Source: Thermoplasmata archaeon
GTDB taxonomy: Archaea; Thermoplasmatota; Thermoplasmata; Lutacidiplasmatales; UBA184
Reading direction: 5' to 3'
Length of the DNA: 64,000 bases
NCBI GenBank assembly: GCA_022750435.1
Contig: JAKIVS010000004.1
Span: forward strand, 56,573-120,572
The notes below the pieces were generated by a model. The model had not been told where the DNA came from. It made no database searches and was given only the letters and a program-made list of their open reading frames with translations. The number at the start of each line of letters is the position of its first letter. Positions within the stretch are counted from its first letter, which is position 1. The translations under genes and the position numbers were made by a program. Shown here piece by piece: positions 1 to 8,121 of this stretch.

Positions 1-1099
1 CGTCGCGGCTGTGGGCTCCCACTCCGCGCTCGACATCGCGGACGGCGCGGTCACCGAGGGCTTCCGGACGCTCGTCCTCGCCCAACACGGCCGCGAGGGG
101 ACGTACGGCCGCTACTACCGGACCCGCCGGGACGCCGCGGGCCGCGTCGTCCGCGGCTGCGTCGACGAGGTGTGGGGGTATCCGAAGTTCTCCGACCTCG
201 CGCACGTCAGCGCCCAAGAGAAGCTCCGGGCGAAGGGGGCCCTCCTCGTCCCGAACCGGGCGCTGAGCTCGTACGTGCCGCTCCCCGTCATCGAGTCGGA
301 GCTGCGCGTGCCGATCGTCGGCTCGCGCTCGATGCTGCGCATCGAGGAGCGGACGGAGCGGGAGAACTACTACACCCTCCTCGAGGCCGCCGGCATCCCG
401 ACACCCGAGCGGATCACCGACCCGAAGCAGATCGACGGACTCTCGATCGTGAAGCTCCCCCACGCGAAGAAGCGCCTCGAGCGCGGCTTCTTCACGGTCG
501 CCAGCTTCGAGGAGTATGGACGGAAGAGCCGGGAACTGCTCGAGCGGGGGACGATCCTCCCCGACGACCTCGCCGCCGCGCGCATTGAGCGCTACGTCCT
601 CGGCCCGGTGTTCAACTTCAATTTCTTCTTCTCCCCGCTCGTCCCGCGTGACGACGGCCTCGAACTCCTGGGCGTCGACGAACGCCGCGAGAGCTCGCTC
701 GACGGGTTGGTCCGGCTCCCGGCCGCCCAGCAGCTCGAGCTCTCCCAGGCCGGTCGGATCCCGGAGTACACCGTGGTCGGCCACGGGACGCTCACCGTCC
801 GCGAATCGATCCTCGAGGACGTGTTTCATCTTGGGGAGAAATTCGTGAACGCTTCGCAGGGGCGCTACCCGCCCGGGATCCTCGGCCCGTTCTGCCTGCA
901 GACCTGCCTCGATAAGGACGGCCGCCCCATCGTCTTCGACGTGGCGGCGCGGATCGGGGGTGGGACGAACATCCACCTCGGCCTGGGCCATCCATACGGC
1001 AACGCGCTCTGGCGCGAGCCGATGAGCTCGGGACGGCGGGTCGCCCGCGAGATCCGGATCGCCCTCGACGACGGCCGCCTCGGGGAGATTGTCACATGA
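1..1099 (+). CDS. purP: PurP, formate-dependent FAICAR synthetase (5' partial)
   Basis: ATP-grasp ligase that formylates AICAR with formate and ATP, the penultimate step of archaeal purine synthesis. The visible N-terminus VAAVGSHSALDIADGA matches the start of the PurP core, and the frame is open to base 2, so the true start lies upstream of the window; the GTG at 11 is inside a conserved motif and is unlikely to be the start. The ATP-grasp C-terminal half (FDVAARIGGGTNIHLG) is complete, and the length fits a nearly full-length protein of about 360 residues. The TGA overlaps the ATG of gcvT (ATGA), implying translational coupling. Identification is by recognised family motifs. Confidence 0.9.
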   Translation, partial: VAAVGSHSALDIADGAVTEGFRTLVLAQHGREGTYGRYYRTRRDAAGRVVRGCVDEVWGYPKFSDLAHVSAQEKLRAKGALLVPNRALSSYVPLPVIESELRVPIVGSRSMLRIEERTERENYYTLLEAAGIPTPERITDPKQIDGLSIVKLPHAKKRLERGFFTVASFEEYGRKSRELLERGTILPDDLAAARIERYVLGPVFNFNFFFSPLVPRDDGLELLGVDERRESSLDGLVRLPAAQQLELSQAGRIPEYTVVGHGTLTVRESILEDVFHLGEKFVNASQGRYPPGILGPFCLQTCLDKDGRPIVFDVAARIGGGTNIHLGLGHPYGNALWREPMSSGRRVAREIRIALDDGRLGEIVT

Positions 1100-2322
1100 C
1101 GGAGTCCGCGGCAACCGCCCCGTCCGCGGCCCCGCCGCCCGTGGTCCTCCAGCAGAGCCCGCTCGCCTCGTTCCACCACGCCCACGGCGGCCACATGGTG
1201 CCGTTCTCGGGCTGGGAACTACCGCTGTACTACACCAGCATCCTCGCCGAGCACGACGCGGTCCGGACCGGGGTCGGTCTCTTCGACGTCTCCCACATGG
1301 GGATCGTCACCGTCGATGGAGCGACCGCCCCCGCGCTGCTCTCCCGGCGCACAACCGCCAACGTTGCCCGCCTCGTGCCGGGCCAGTGCCGGTACACCTT
1401 CCTGCTCGAGGCGACGGGCTGGATCGTCGACGACCTCCTCATCACCCGCCTGGACACCGGCGGGGCCGAGGGGCCGCGGTTCCTCGCGGTGCCGAACGCG
1501 GCCCGGGCCGGTCGGATCGTCGAGATGCTCCGCCAACACCGGCGCCCCGACACCACCATCGCCCAACACAATGGGAAGGTCGCAATCCTGGCCGTCCAGG
1601 GCCCGAAGGCGTCCGAGACTCTCGAACGGGTGTTCGGCTGGTCGCTCGCGGGACTGGGGAACTACCGGGGGCGCTGGTTCCCGGCCGATCGGGGCGGGGA
1701 CGTCCCGGTCGAGGGTGCGGACGGACTCCTGTTCCCGCACGCGCTCGGACGCGCGGTGTTCGTGAGCCGGACCGGCTACACCGGCGAAGCCGGCTTCGAG
1801 CTGTTCGTCGCCGCGGCCCGGGCGCCGGCCGTCGCCGAGGCGCTCGTGACGGCGGGCGTCGTCCCGTGCGGACTCGGGGCGCGCAATACCCTCCGCCTCG
1901 AGAAGGGCTACCTCCTCTCCGGCCAGGACTTCGACCGCGACCGGACGCCGCTCGAAGCGGGCCAGGACCGGTTCGTCGAGTTCGACCACCCGTTCGTCGG
2001 TGACGAGGCGCTCCAGAAGCAGAAGACCGAGGGGAACTTCGTCCGGCTCGTCGGCCTCTCCGTGACGACCCCGGGCGCCATCCCGCGCCACGGAACCCCG
2101 ATTCGCTCCGGCGCCGACCTGGTCGGAACCGTCGCCTCCGGCGGACTCTCCCCCACGCTCCACAAGGGGATCGCGCTCGCGTTCCTCCCGCCGGCCCTCG
2201 CCGCGGTCGGGCAATCGCTCACCCTCGACCTCCGGGGCGCTTCCGTGCCGGCCGAGGTCGTCCGACTGCCGTTTCTCGCCTCCGGGGCCGCTCGACGGGA
2301 CTATACGCTCCCCCCGACCTAA
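1096..2322 (+). CDS. gcvT: Aminomethyltransferase, glycine cleavage system T protein
   Basis: 408 residues. GcvT transfers the methylene group from aminomethyl-lipoyl H protein to tetrahydrofolate (or a pterin analogue) and releases ammonia. Family features are FSGWELPLYYTSI near residue 38, DVSHMG near 62, the folate-site stretch SRTGYTGEAGFELF near 220 and LGARNTLRLEKG near 260. The ATG overlaps the purP stop by four bases, so the two are probably co-transcribed; both consume or make one-carbon units. No gcvH or gcvP is seen in the window. A folate-binding paralogue such as YgfZ is less likely because the full three-domain length and signature are present. Confidence 0.9.
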   Translation: MTESAATAPSAAPPPVVLQQSPLASFHHAHGGHMVPFSGWELPLYYTSILAEHDAVRTGVGLFDVSHMGIVTVDGATAPALLSRRTTANVARLVPGQCRYTFLLEATGWIVDDLLITRLDTGGAEGPRFLAVPNAARAGRIVEMLRQHRRPDTTIAQHNGKVAILAVQGPKASETLERVFGWSLAGLGNYRGRWFPADRGGDVPVEGADGLLFPHALGRAVFVSRTGYTGEAGFELFVAAARAPAVAEALVTAGVVPCGLGARNTLRLEKGYLLSGQDFDRDRTPLEAGQDRFVEFDHPFVGDEALQKQKTEGNFVRLVGLSVTTPGAIPRHGTPIRSGADLVGTVASGGLSPTLHKGIALAFLPPALAAVGQSLTLDLRGASVPAEVVRLPFLASGAARRDYTLPPT

Positions 2323-2330
2323 CAGGTAGG

Positions 2331-4748
2331 ATGGCCGCCTCCGGGGTCGACCGACCGTTTGTCGGACGACTGGAGGTCCTCGACACCCTCCGTCGCCGCC
2401 GCGACCTCGCCCGGGACGGCCGGGGCGGCGTGACCCTGGTGGAGGGGAACGCCGGCGTCGGCAAGTCGAAACTGATCGAGCAGCTGACGCACGAGGCCCG
2501 CGCGAAGGGGCTCCGGGTGGTCCTCATGCGGACCCCGGCGCTCGAAAGCCCGCCTCCGCTCCAGCTCCTCCGCTCCGTACTAACCCAGGCGAAGGAGCCC
2601 GACGAGAGGACCGATGAGGACGAGGCGGGGTCCGGCTTTCTCGGCCTCGTCTCGCCCCCCAGCTCGGAGCCGTATCTCCTCGGGTTCGTGGCCGGGGCCG
2701 ACCGCACGGGGATCGACCCGAACGACCGGCTCCTCGAGGTCGTCAGCCAGCCGGTCGAATCGGCCGACCAGGGGAAGGTGCGATTGTTCGCCCAGCTCGC
2801 CGAGGAGTTCCTCGCGCTCGCGCGCGGCGGGGCGATGCTGGTCGTCATCGAGGACCTGCATCTCGCGGACGAGGCGTCGCTCGATGCCCTCGGGTCGATC
2901 GCTCCGCGCCTCCCCGACCGGCCGCTCTGGCTGGTCGCCACCTCCCTCCCCGTGGCGACGCTGCGGGAACCGCAGCGGAGCCTGATCGAGCGAATCCTTC
3001 GCAGCGGCGGCGGCGAACTCGTCCCCCTGCGACCGTTCACGGCGGGAGAGACCCTCGATTTCGTCCGGGGCCTCGACGTCGGAGGAAACGCGGCGGTGGA
3101 GGACGTCACCCGATGGCACTCCCAGTCCGGCGGGAATCCGCAGTTCCTCGAGCAGCTGATCCGGACCCGGGCCAGCGGTGCGACGGAGGCCGGCACAACG
3201 GGGGACGAGGCGCCGGGGGAGCTCTCGGAGTATCTCGCGCGGCGTCTGCCGGCGCTCGACGAAGAGTCGCGGCGGGTCCTCACGGTCGGCGCCGTCCTCG
3301 GACGCGAGTTCTCGTTCGACCTGTTGCTGTCGGCGTCGGAGGACGACGAGGAGAAGTTGACCGAGGTCCTCGAGCGGCTCGTCCGAATGGGCGCGCTGCG
3401 GGAGCGACCCAACGAGCATCTCGAGTTCGTCCGGGACGACCTACGCGGGTACATCTACGCCGGTCTCACGGAGGCCCATCGCCGCGTCCTCCACAAGAAG
3501 GCCGGCGAGGCGCTCGAGGCGATGGGCCCGGCGGACCCGTCGACCGTGTTCGCCCTAGCCCGTCACTTCTCCCTCGGCCGGATCGAGGACCGGGCGGAAC
3601 TGTACAATCGCTTCGCGGCGGACTTCGCCATGCGATCGATGAGCGCGAACGTCGCCCGGTTCCATCTGGAGCGGGCCCTCGAGGCCCATCGGCGCGCGCG
3701 CCCGAACGACCACGCCGGCGAGATCGAGATCGTCCTCGACCTGGCCGTCCAGATGGACCGGCTCGGCGAGCTGAAACCGGCCGAGCGCCTGCTGCGTGAG
3801 CTCGACGAGGGGCCGCACCTGATGCACGCGGCGTCGCCCGCCCAGCGCGCGCTCCTGAAGATCTACCTGGCGCGCATCCTGACCGACCAGGGCCGGTGGG
3901 ACGAGGCCGACCGTTGGACGAACGAGCTCCTCGGCTCGGCCGACGTCGCGGCCGCGGCCGAGACCCGGATCGCCGCGCACCGGCTGCGCGGGGAGGTGCT
4001 GTACTACCGCGGCGAGTACGCCGAATCGCTCCGCCACCACGACCTCGCGCTGGCGACCGCCCGGGAGCTCGGACGTCGCCGCGAGATCGCCCTCGAGATG
4101 GTCCGGAGGGCGAACGTCCTCGGGATGATTCCCGGCCGCCTCGAGGAGGCGGTCGCCGACTACCGGACCGGCGTGGCGGAGCTCCGCGAGCTCGGGGACG
4201 ACGCCGAGGCCGCGTACGCGCTCGTCTACCTCGGAGTCGTCGTCGCCCAGCACGGGCACCTCGACGAGTCGATCGTCGCCCTCCACGAGGCGGTCGGCCT
4301 TGCCGAACGGGCCCACGACCTCCGGCGCGTCGGATGGGCGCTGTTCAACATCGGCGACGTCGAGCGGGAGCGCGGCAACCTCCCCGAGGCGGAGGCCGCC
4401 ACGAACCGCGCGCGCGAGATTCTCGAGAGGATCGGGGACCGGTTCGGCCTCGCGCAGACGTACATCACCGAGGCGAAGATCCGCCGGGACCGCCGGGAGT
4501 TCGTCGAGGCCGAGCGGCCGCTCCTCGAGGCGTACCGGATCGTCCGCGAGCTCAGGGTCCGCGCCGACGAGCTCGAGGTCGTGCTCCGCCTGGCCGAAGT
4601 CGCCCTCGGGCGCGGCGACCTGGCGACCGCGAAGACCCGCGCCGCCCAGCTCGCCCAGGAGGAGGTCGCCCGGTTCCGCCCCGACCTCGCCGACGATTAC
4701 CGCCGACTGCTCGCCGCCATCGGGGAGGCCGGTGGCCCCGCCCCGTAA
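2331..4748 (+). CDS. STAND-like ATPase with C-terminal TPR array
   Basis: 805 residues, cytoplasmic, no membrane segment. The N-terminus begins with the typical VGRLEVLDTLRRR helix, followed by Walker A (GNAGVGKSKLIEQL, about residues 38-51) and Walker B (GAMLVVIEDLHLADEASL, about 165-182), as in AAA/STAND regulators related to MalT and adenylate-cyclase-associated ATPases. From about residue 430 onward the protein is alpha-helical with degenerate tetratricopeptide units such as ALAYVYLG-type and GWALFNIGDVERERG repeats. There is no recognisable DNA-binding or effector domain, so it is probably a signalling scaffold or effector-less regulator. It starts 8 bases after gcvT and overlaps nadC by 17 bases. 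Function unknown. Confidence 0.75.
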   Translation: MAASGVDRPFVGRLEVLDTLRRRRDLARDGRGGVTLVEGNAGVGKSKLIEQLTHEARAKGLRVVLMRTPALESPPPLQLLRSVLTQAKEPDERTDEDEAGSGFLGLVSPPSSEPYLLGFVAGADRTGIDPNDRLLEVVSQPVESADQGKVRLFAQLAEEFLALARGGAMLVVIEDLHLADEASLDALGSIAPRLPDRPLWLVATSLPVATLREPQRSLIERILRSGGGELVPLRPFTAGETLDFVRGLDVGGNAAVEDVTRWHSQSGGNPQFLEQLIRTRASGATEAGTTGDEAPGELSEYLARRLPALDEESRRVLTVGAVLGREFSFDLLLSASEDDEEKLTEVLERLVRMGALRERPNEHLEFVRDDLRGYIYAGLTEAHRRVLHKKAGEALEAMGPADPSTVFALARHFSLGRIEDRAELYNRFAADFAMRSMSANVARFHLERALEAHRRARPNDHAGEIEIVLDLAVQMDRLGELKPAERLLRELDEGPHLMHAASPAQRALLKIYLARILTDQGRWDEADRWTNELLGSADVAAAAETRIAAHRLRGEVLYYRGEYAESLRHHDLALATARELGRRREIALEMVRRANVLGMIPGRLEEAVADYRTGVAELRELGDDAEAAYALVYLGVVVAQHGHLDESIVALHEAVGLAERAHDLRRVGWALFNIGDVERERGNLPEAEAATNRAREILERIGDRFGLAQTYITEAKIRRDRREFVEAERPLLEAYRIVRELRVRADELEVVLRLAEVALGRGDLATAKTRAAQLAQEEVARFRPDLADDYRRLLAAIGEAGGPAP

Positions 4749-5595
4749 CCGGCCCCCGTCCGCTCCGGTCCGGCGGGCCGCGGAACGGGCCCTCGCCGAG
4801 GACCGGTGGCGCCGGGACGTCACGTCGCGAGCGGTGGTGTCTGCGTCGCAACGGGCGACCGGGCGGATCTCCGCCCAGGCCTCCGGGGTCGTGTCGGGAC
4901 TGGACGTCGCGGAGGCGGTGGCCCGCGCCGCCGGACTTCAGGTTCGACGACGGGCCCGCGAAGGGGATGCGGTCCGGCGAGGATCGGTCGTCCTCGAACT
5001 CTCGGGAAACGCCCGGGCCCTGCTCGCGGTCGAGAGGACCGTCCTCAACTTCCTGATGCATCTCTCCGGGGTGGCGAGCGCCACCGCCGCCGCCCGGGCC
5101 GCGGTCGGAGTCGACGGCCCCGCGGTGTACGCGACCCGCAAGACCCTCCCGGGCCTCCGCGACCTCGAGAAGGACGCGGTGCGGCATGGGGGCGGCCGAC
5201 CGCACCGGCGGGACCTCTCCGATGGGATCCTCGTGAAGAACAACCATCTCGCGCTGGTGCCCCTCCGGACGGCCGTGGAGCGGGCCCGGAGGTGGGCCCG
5301 CGGCCGAACCGTCCAGGTCGAAGTGCGCACCCTGGCCGAGGCGCGCGCGGCGGTGGAGGCGGGCGCCGATGCGCTCCTGATCGACAATGCGACGCCCGCG
5401 CGGGCCCGTGGGATCGTCTGTGGCCTGGCCGCCGCCGGCCAGCGCGACGGCGTCCACATCGAGCTCTCGGGCGGGATCACGCCGGCCAACGCCCGGAGCT
5501 ATCGGGCCACCGGCGCGAACGCGGTGAGCCTCGGTTCCCTGACCCACTCTGCGGCTGCGCTGCCGTTCCACATGACCGTCGTGCCGGACCGATAG
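4732..5595 (+). CDS. nadC: Nicotinate-nucleotide pyrophosphorylase (carboxylating), QPRTase
   Basis: Converts quinolinate and PRPP to nicotinate mononucleotide, CO2 and PPi in de novo NAD synthesis. I chose the GTG at 4732, inside the end of the preceding gene, giving 287 residues, close to the family norm; the frame is open far upstream but that part reads as noise. Motifs visible: ERTVLNFLMHLSGVAS, ATRKTLPGLRDLEKDAV, HRRDLSDGILVKNNH, VEVRTLAEARAAVEAG and IELSGGITPAN, covering substrate-binding arginines, lysines and acidic residues of the barrel. nadA follows 62 bases downstream, so the two quinolinate genes are neighbours. nadB or an aspartate dehydrogenase is not in the window. Confidence 0.93.
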   Translation: MAPPRNRPPSAPVRRAAERALAEDRWRRDVTSRAVVSASQRATGRISAQASGVVSGLDVAEAVARAAGLQVRRRAREGDAVRRGSVVLELSGNARALLAVERTVLNFLMHLSGVASATAAARAAVGVDGPAVYATRKTLPGLRDLEKDAVRHGGGRPHRRDLSDGILVKNNHLALVPLRTAVERARRWARGRTVQVEVRTLAEARAAVEAGADALLIDNATPARARGIVCGLAAAGQRDGVHIELSGGITPANARSYRATGANAVSLGSLTHSAAALPFHMTVVPDR

Positions 5596-5616
5596 TGGCG
5601 GGCCGGTCAGCGTTCG

Positions 5617-5624
5617 CTTAAGAG
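5617..5624 (+). promoter_or_regulatory. Putative TATA box of nadA
   Basis: CTTAAGAG is an A/T-rich island in GC-rich sequence, about 38 bases before the nadA GTG. It would place transcription initiation near 5646, just before a purine-rich Shine-Dalgarno-like run (GGGGAGGGG) ahead of the start. This suggests nadA can be transcribed apart from nadC. Confidence 0.4.
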
Positions 5625-5657
5625 TGCCCTTCCCCTCTTCGAAGCGGGGAGGGGACC

Positions 5658-6563
5658 GTGTCGCTGGAACAGGAGATCCGGACGTTGCGCGACGAGCGGC
5701 ACGCGGTGATCCTGGCCCACAACTACCAGCGGCCGGAGGTCCAGGAGGTCGCCGACTTCGTGGGAGATTCCCTCTACCTCTCGCGCAAGGCCGTCGAGTC
5801 CTCAGCCCCGGTGATCGTCTTCGCCGGCGTGATGTTCATGGCGGAGACCGCCAAGATCCTGAATCCGACCAAGACGGTCCTGTTGCCCGACCCGAAGGCG
5901 GGCTGCGGACTCGCCGACTCGATCACGACCGACCAACTTCGCACGTGGAAGGCAGAGCACCCCGGGGCCGTCGTCGTCGCGTACATCAACACCTCCGCCG
6001 AGGTCAAGGCCGAGGCCGACTACTGCTGCACGAGCTCGAACGCGGTGGAGATCGTCCGGCGGATCCCCCCGGAGAAGGAGGTCCTGTTCCTCCCCGACGT
6101 GTTCCTGGGGGAGTACGTCCGCAAGCAGACCGGGCGGAAGATCCACCTCTGGATGGGCGACTGCCCCGTCCACGCGAAGCTCCGCCCGGAGGACCTCGAC
6201 CGGGCCCGGGAGGCCCACCCCGGCGCCCCGATCCTCGCCCACCCGGAGTGCGGCTGCTCCACGCAGGCGATGGGCCACGTCGACCGGATCCTGTCGACGG
6301 ACGGAATGGTGCGATTCGCCGAGGAGACCCGGGCGCCCGAGGTCATCGTGGCGACCGAGGTCGGGATCCTCCACCGGATGCGGAAGCTCAACCCCGGGAC
6401 CAAGTTCACGCCGCTCAGCGAGGGCGCGATCTGCCCGTTCATGAAGGAGATCGACCTCACCGACGTCCGGGACTCCCTCGCCCTGAACCGGTACGTCATC
6501 GACGTGGCGCCCGAGACCGCCGGCAAGGCCCGGCGGGCCCTCGAGCGGATGATCGCGTCTTAG
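5658..6563 (+). CDS. nadA: Quinolinate synthase A
   Basis: [4Fe-4S] enzyme that condenses iminoaspartate with dihydroxyacetone phosphate to quinolinate, supplying the NadC substrate. 301 residues, normal for the family. The N-terminal AHNYQRPEVQEVADFVGDS motif and the three widely spaced cluster cysteines are all present: DPKAGCGLADS, DYCCTSSNAVEI and HPECGCSTQAM. The C-terminal LNRYVIDVAPETAGKARRAL segment is also typical. GTG start preceded by a strong GGGGAGGGG purine run. The stop overlaps the convergent membrane-protein gene by four bases. Confidence 0.95.
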   Translation: MSLEQEIRTLRDERHAVILAHNYQRPEVQEVADFVGDSLYLSRKAVESSAPVIVFAGVMFMAETAKILNPTKTVLLPDPKAGCGLADSITTDQLRTWKAEHPGAVVVAYINTSAEVKAEADYCCTSSNAVEIVRRIPPEKEVLFLPDVFLGEYVRKQTGRKIHLWMGDCPVHAKLRPEDLDRAREAHPGAPILAHPECGCSTQAMGHVDRILSTDGMVRFAEETRAPEVIVATEVGILHRMRKLNPGTKFTPLSEGAICPFMKEIDLTDVRDSLALNRYVIDVAPETAGKARRALERMIAS

Positions 6564-6937
6564 AGACGGATCGCGTGCGCCCCGGGCACGAACGAGGCGA
6601 TCCCGTGGACCCAGTACATCCACGCCGCGACGAACAGCACGAGCCCGCTCAGGGCGACGACGCCGATGGCGGGGAACGAGGGCTTGACGGGAAGGTAGAA
6701 CCCGACCGACAGGGGGTTGAGCCGGGTCGAAAGGAAGGAGAAGGCGGCCCCCAGCAGGAGGAGGCCCAAGAGCACCGGGACGGCCACCGAGTAGGTCCCC
6801 AGGACCAGCCCCACCACCACCACGGCGAGGGCGACCGGGACCGCCGCGTTCGAGCGGCGGCGCTCGACCGGCGGCGCCGTGGGGCGCCGGGGGGGTCGAA
6901 GCACCGTCCGAGGGGAGTACGGGTCGGGCCGCTCCAC
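6560..6937 (-). CDS. Small membrane protein, three predicted spans
   Basis: 125 residues. The first 30 residues are Arg/Pro-rich and probably cytoplasmic. Hydrophobic stretches follow at about 31-50 (VPVALAVVVVGLVLG), 52-68 (VAVPVLLGLLLLGAAF) and 91-112 (IGVVALSGLVLFVAAWMYWV). The loop LNPLSVGFYLPVKPSFPAIG looks conserved in character rather than random, and hydrophobicity in this frame supports a real gene. I recognise no family. It is convergent with nadA and stands alone, so context gives no function. Confidence 0.6.
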   Translation of the reverse strand: MERPDPYSPRTVLRPPRRPTAPPVERRRSNAAVPVALAVVVVGLVLGTYSVAVPVLLGLLLLGAAFSFLSTRLNPLSVGFYLPVKPSFPAIGVVALSGLVLFVAAWMYWVHGIASFVPGAHAIRL

Positions 6938-7119
6938 CCCCCGACCGGCGCCGGCCCGGAATAAGAGGCAACGGTTCCACCGGCACCCGATTTCGGGCCG
7001 GGAAGGCGCCAGAATCCGAGAAGAATAGGTACATACGACAGGAGTCCAATCGACCCGTCGTTCCTGACGATGCGCGCCGGTGACGTACGCGCGGAGTCAG
7101 CGGACCCCGAGCGCTCCGC

Positions 7120-8121
7120 ATGAGTGTCCGCTCCCCAGCGTCCGACCTGTTCCCGGTGGCCGCGGTCGGGGTGGCGATCCTCGCCCTTGGCGGTCTGCTC
7201 CTCCTGATCGGTGCCGGAACCTCGGTCGGCGACCCGTCGGAGTTCGACACCTGGCTTGTCGGGGTCGGCCTTGTCCTGCTGCTCGGCGCCATGCTCGTGG
7301 TGCTGATCCGGGCCGGACCTCCGGCCACGAAGCCCGTCCCTCCCGGGACCTCCTCCTCCACGGCCTCCTCGGCCCCGGAAGCGCCCGCCTCCCTCCCGAC
7401 CCGCGCGGCGGTGGAGTCGCCCGCAACTCCTCCTCCTGCCTCGGCCCAGGACCTCCTCGAGGCGGCTCCCCGAGCCGCTCCGCCCCGGGCACCCCCAGTC
7501 TTTCCGGGGACGACGTCGATTCCCGCGCAGTACGAAGGCTCGCGCCACGAGGTCCCCCGCTCCCCGGGGTCGGAGCTGGCCTGGGACGAGGGCGACGTCG
7601 GAGTCTCCCTGCCGTTCGCCGCGGGAGCGGCCGAGACGCGTCCCGCCCCGGTGGCCATGACCAGCTCCTCGGTCTCCTCGGCGTTCGCCCCCGTCGGCTT
7701 GCTCGAGCGGGAGGTGGAACGGCTTCGGGAGCGCGTGCACGAGCTCGAACGGACCGGGCCGTCGGCCCCCCGCGCCCCGGCCCGCGCGGCCGCATCGGGC
7801 ATCGGCACCCTCGCACCGCGTTCGGACGGCATGCGACCGCCCGAACCACCGAGCCAAAGATCGATCGGATCCCGCCGCCTTTGCATCGGATGCGGCGCGG
7901 GGCTCCCGGGCGGCGCGACGGACCCCTTGTGTTGGGGGTGCGGCCGCCCGCTCTGCTCGACCTGCTACTGGCGGGCCAAAGACGGTTCCTCCGCCCACAC
8001 CTGCCCCGCCTGTTTCGCCCGGGCGGGAACGACCGCTGTCTCGGGCGGACGGGGTCCCCCGACGGCCCCTACTTCGGTGGCGGCCAATCCCCGCTCCCGG
8101 TCCGCCACGGCCTCGCGTTGA
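7120..8121 (+). CDS. Membrane-anchored protein with coiled coil and double zinc finger
   Basis: 333 residues. Two membrane spans sit at about 12-31 (AAVGVAILALGGLLLLIG) and 43-62 (LVGVGLVLLLGAMLVVLI), followed by a roughly 140-residue low-complexity Pro/Ser/Ala linker. A short coiled coil follows (LEREVERLRERVHELER, about 192-208), then a cysteine cluster from about 248: CIGCGAGL, CWGCGRPLCSTCY and HTCPACF. The pattern of eight Cys/His suggests two interleaved zinc sites of treble-clef or B-box character. Cytoplasmic zinc fingers on a membrane anchor suggest a protein-interaction role; no enzyme motif is visible. The 3' end overlaps polX on the opposite strand by about 53 bases. Confidence 0.65.
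   Translation: MSVRSPASDLFPVAAVGVAILALGGLLLLIGAGTSVGDPSEFDTWLVGVGLVLLLGAMLVVLIRAGPPATKPVPPGTSSSTASSAPEAPASLPTRAAVESPATPPPASAQDLLEAAPRAAPPRAPPVFPGTTSIPAQYEGSRHEVPRSPGSELAWDEGDVGVSLPFAAGAAETRPAPVAMTSSSVSSAFAPVGLLEREVERLRERVHELERTGPSAPRAPARAAASGIGTLAPRSDGMRPPEPPSQRSIGSRRLCIGCGAGLPGGATDPLCWGCGRPLCSTCYWRAKDGSSAHTCPACFARAGTTAVSGGRGPPTAPTSVAANPRSRSATASR

Noticed and set aside
5802..7886. 694-codon minus-strand open frame antisense to nadA and beyond
   Set aside because: Arg/Gly/Pro-rich composition with no motif; nadA with its three cluster cysteines occupies the region.
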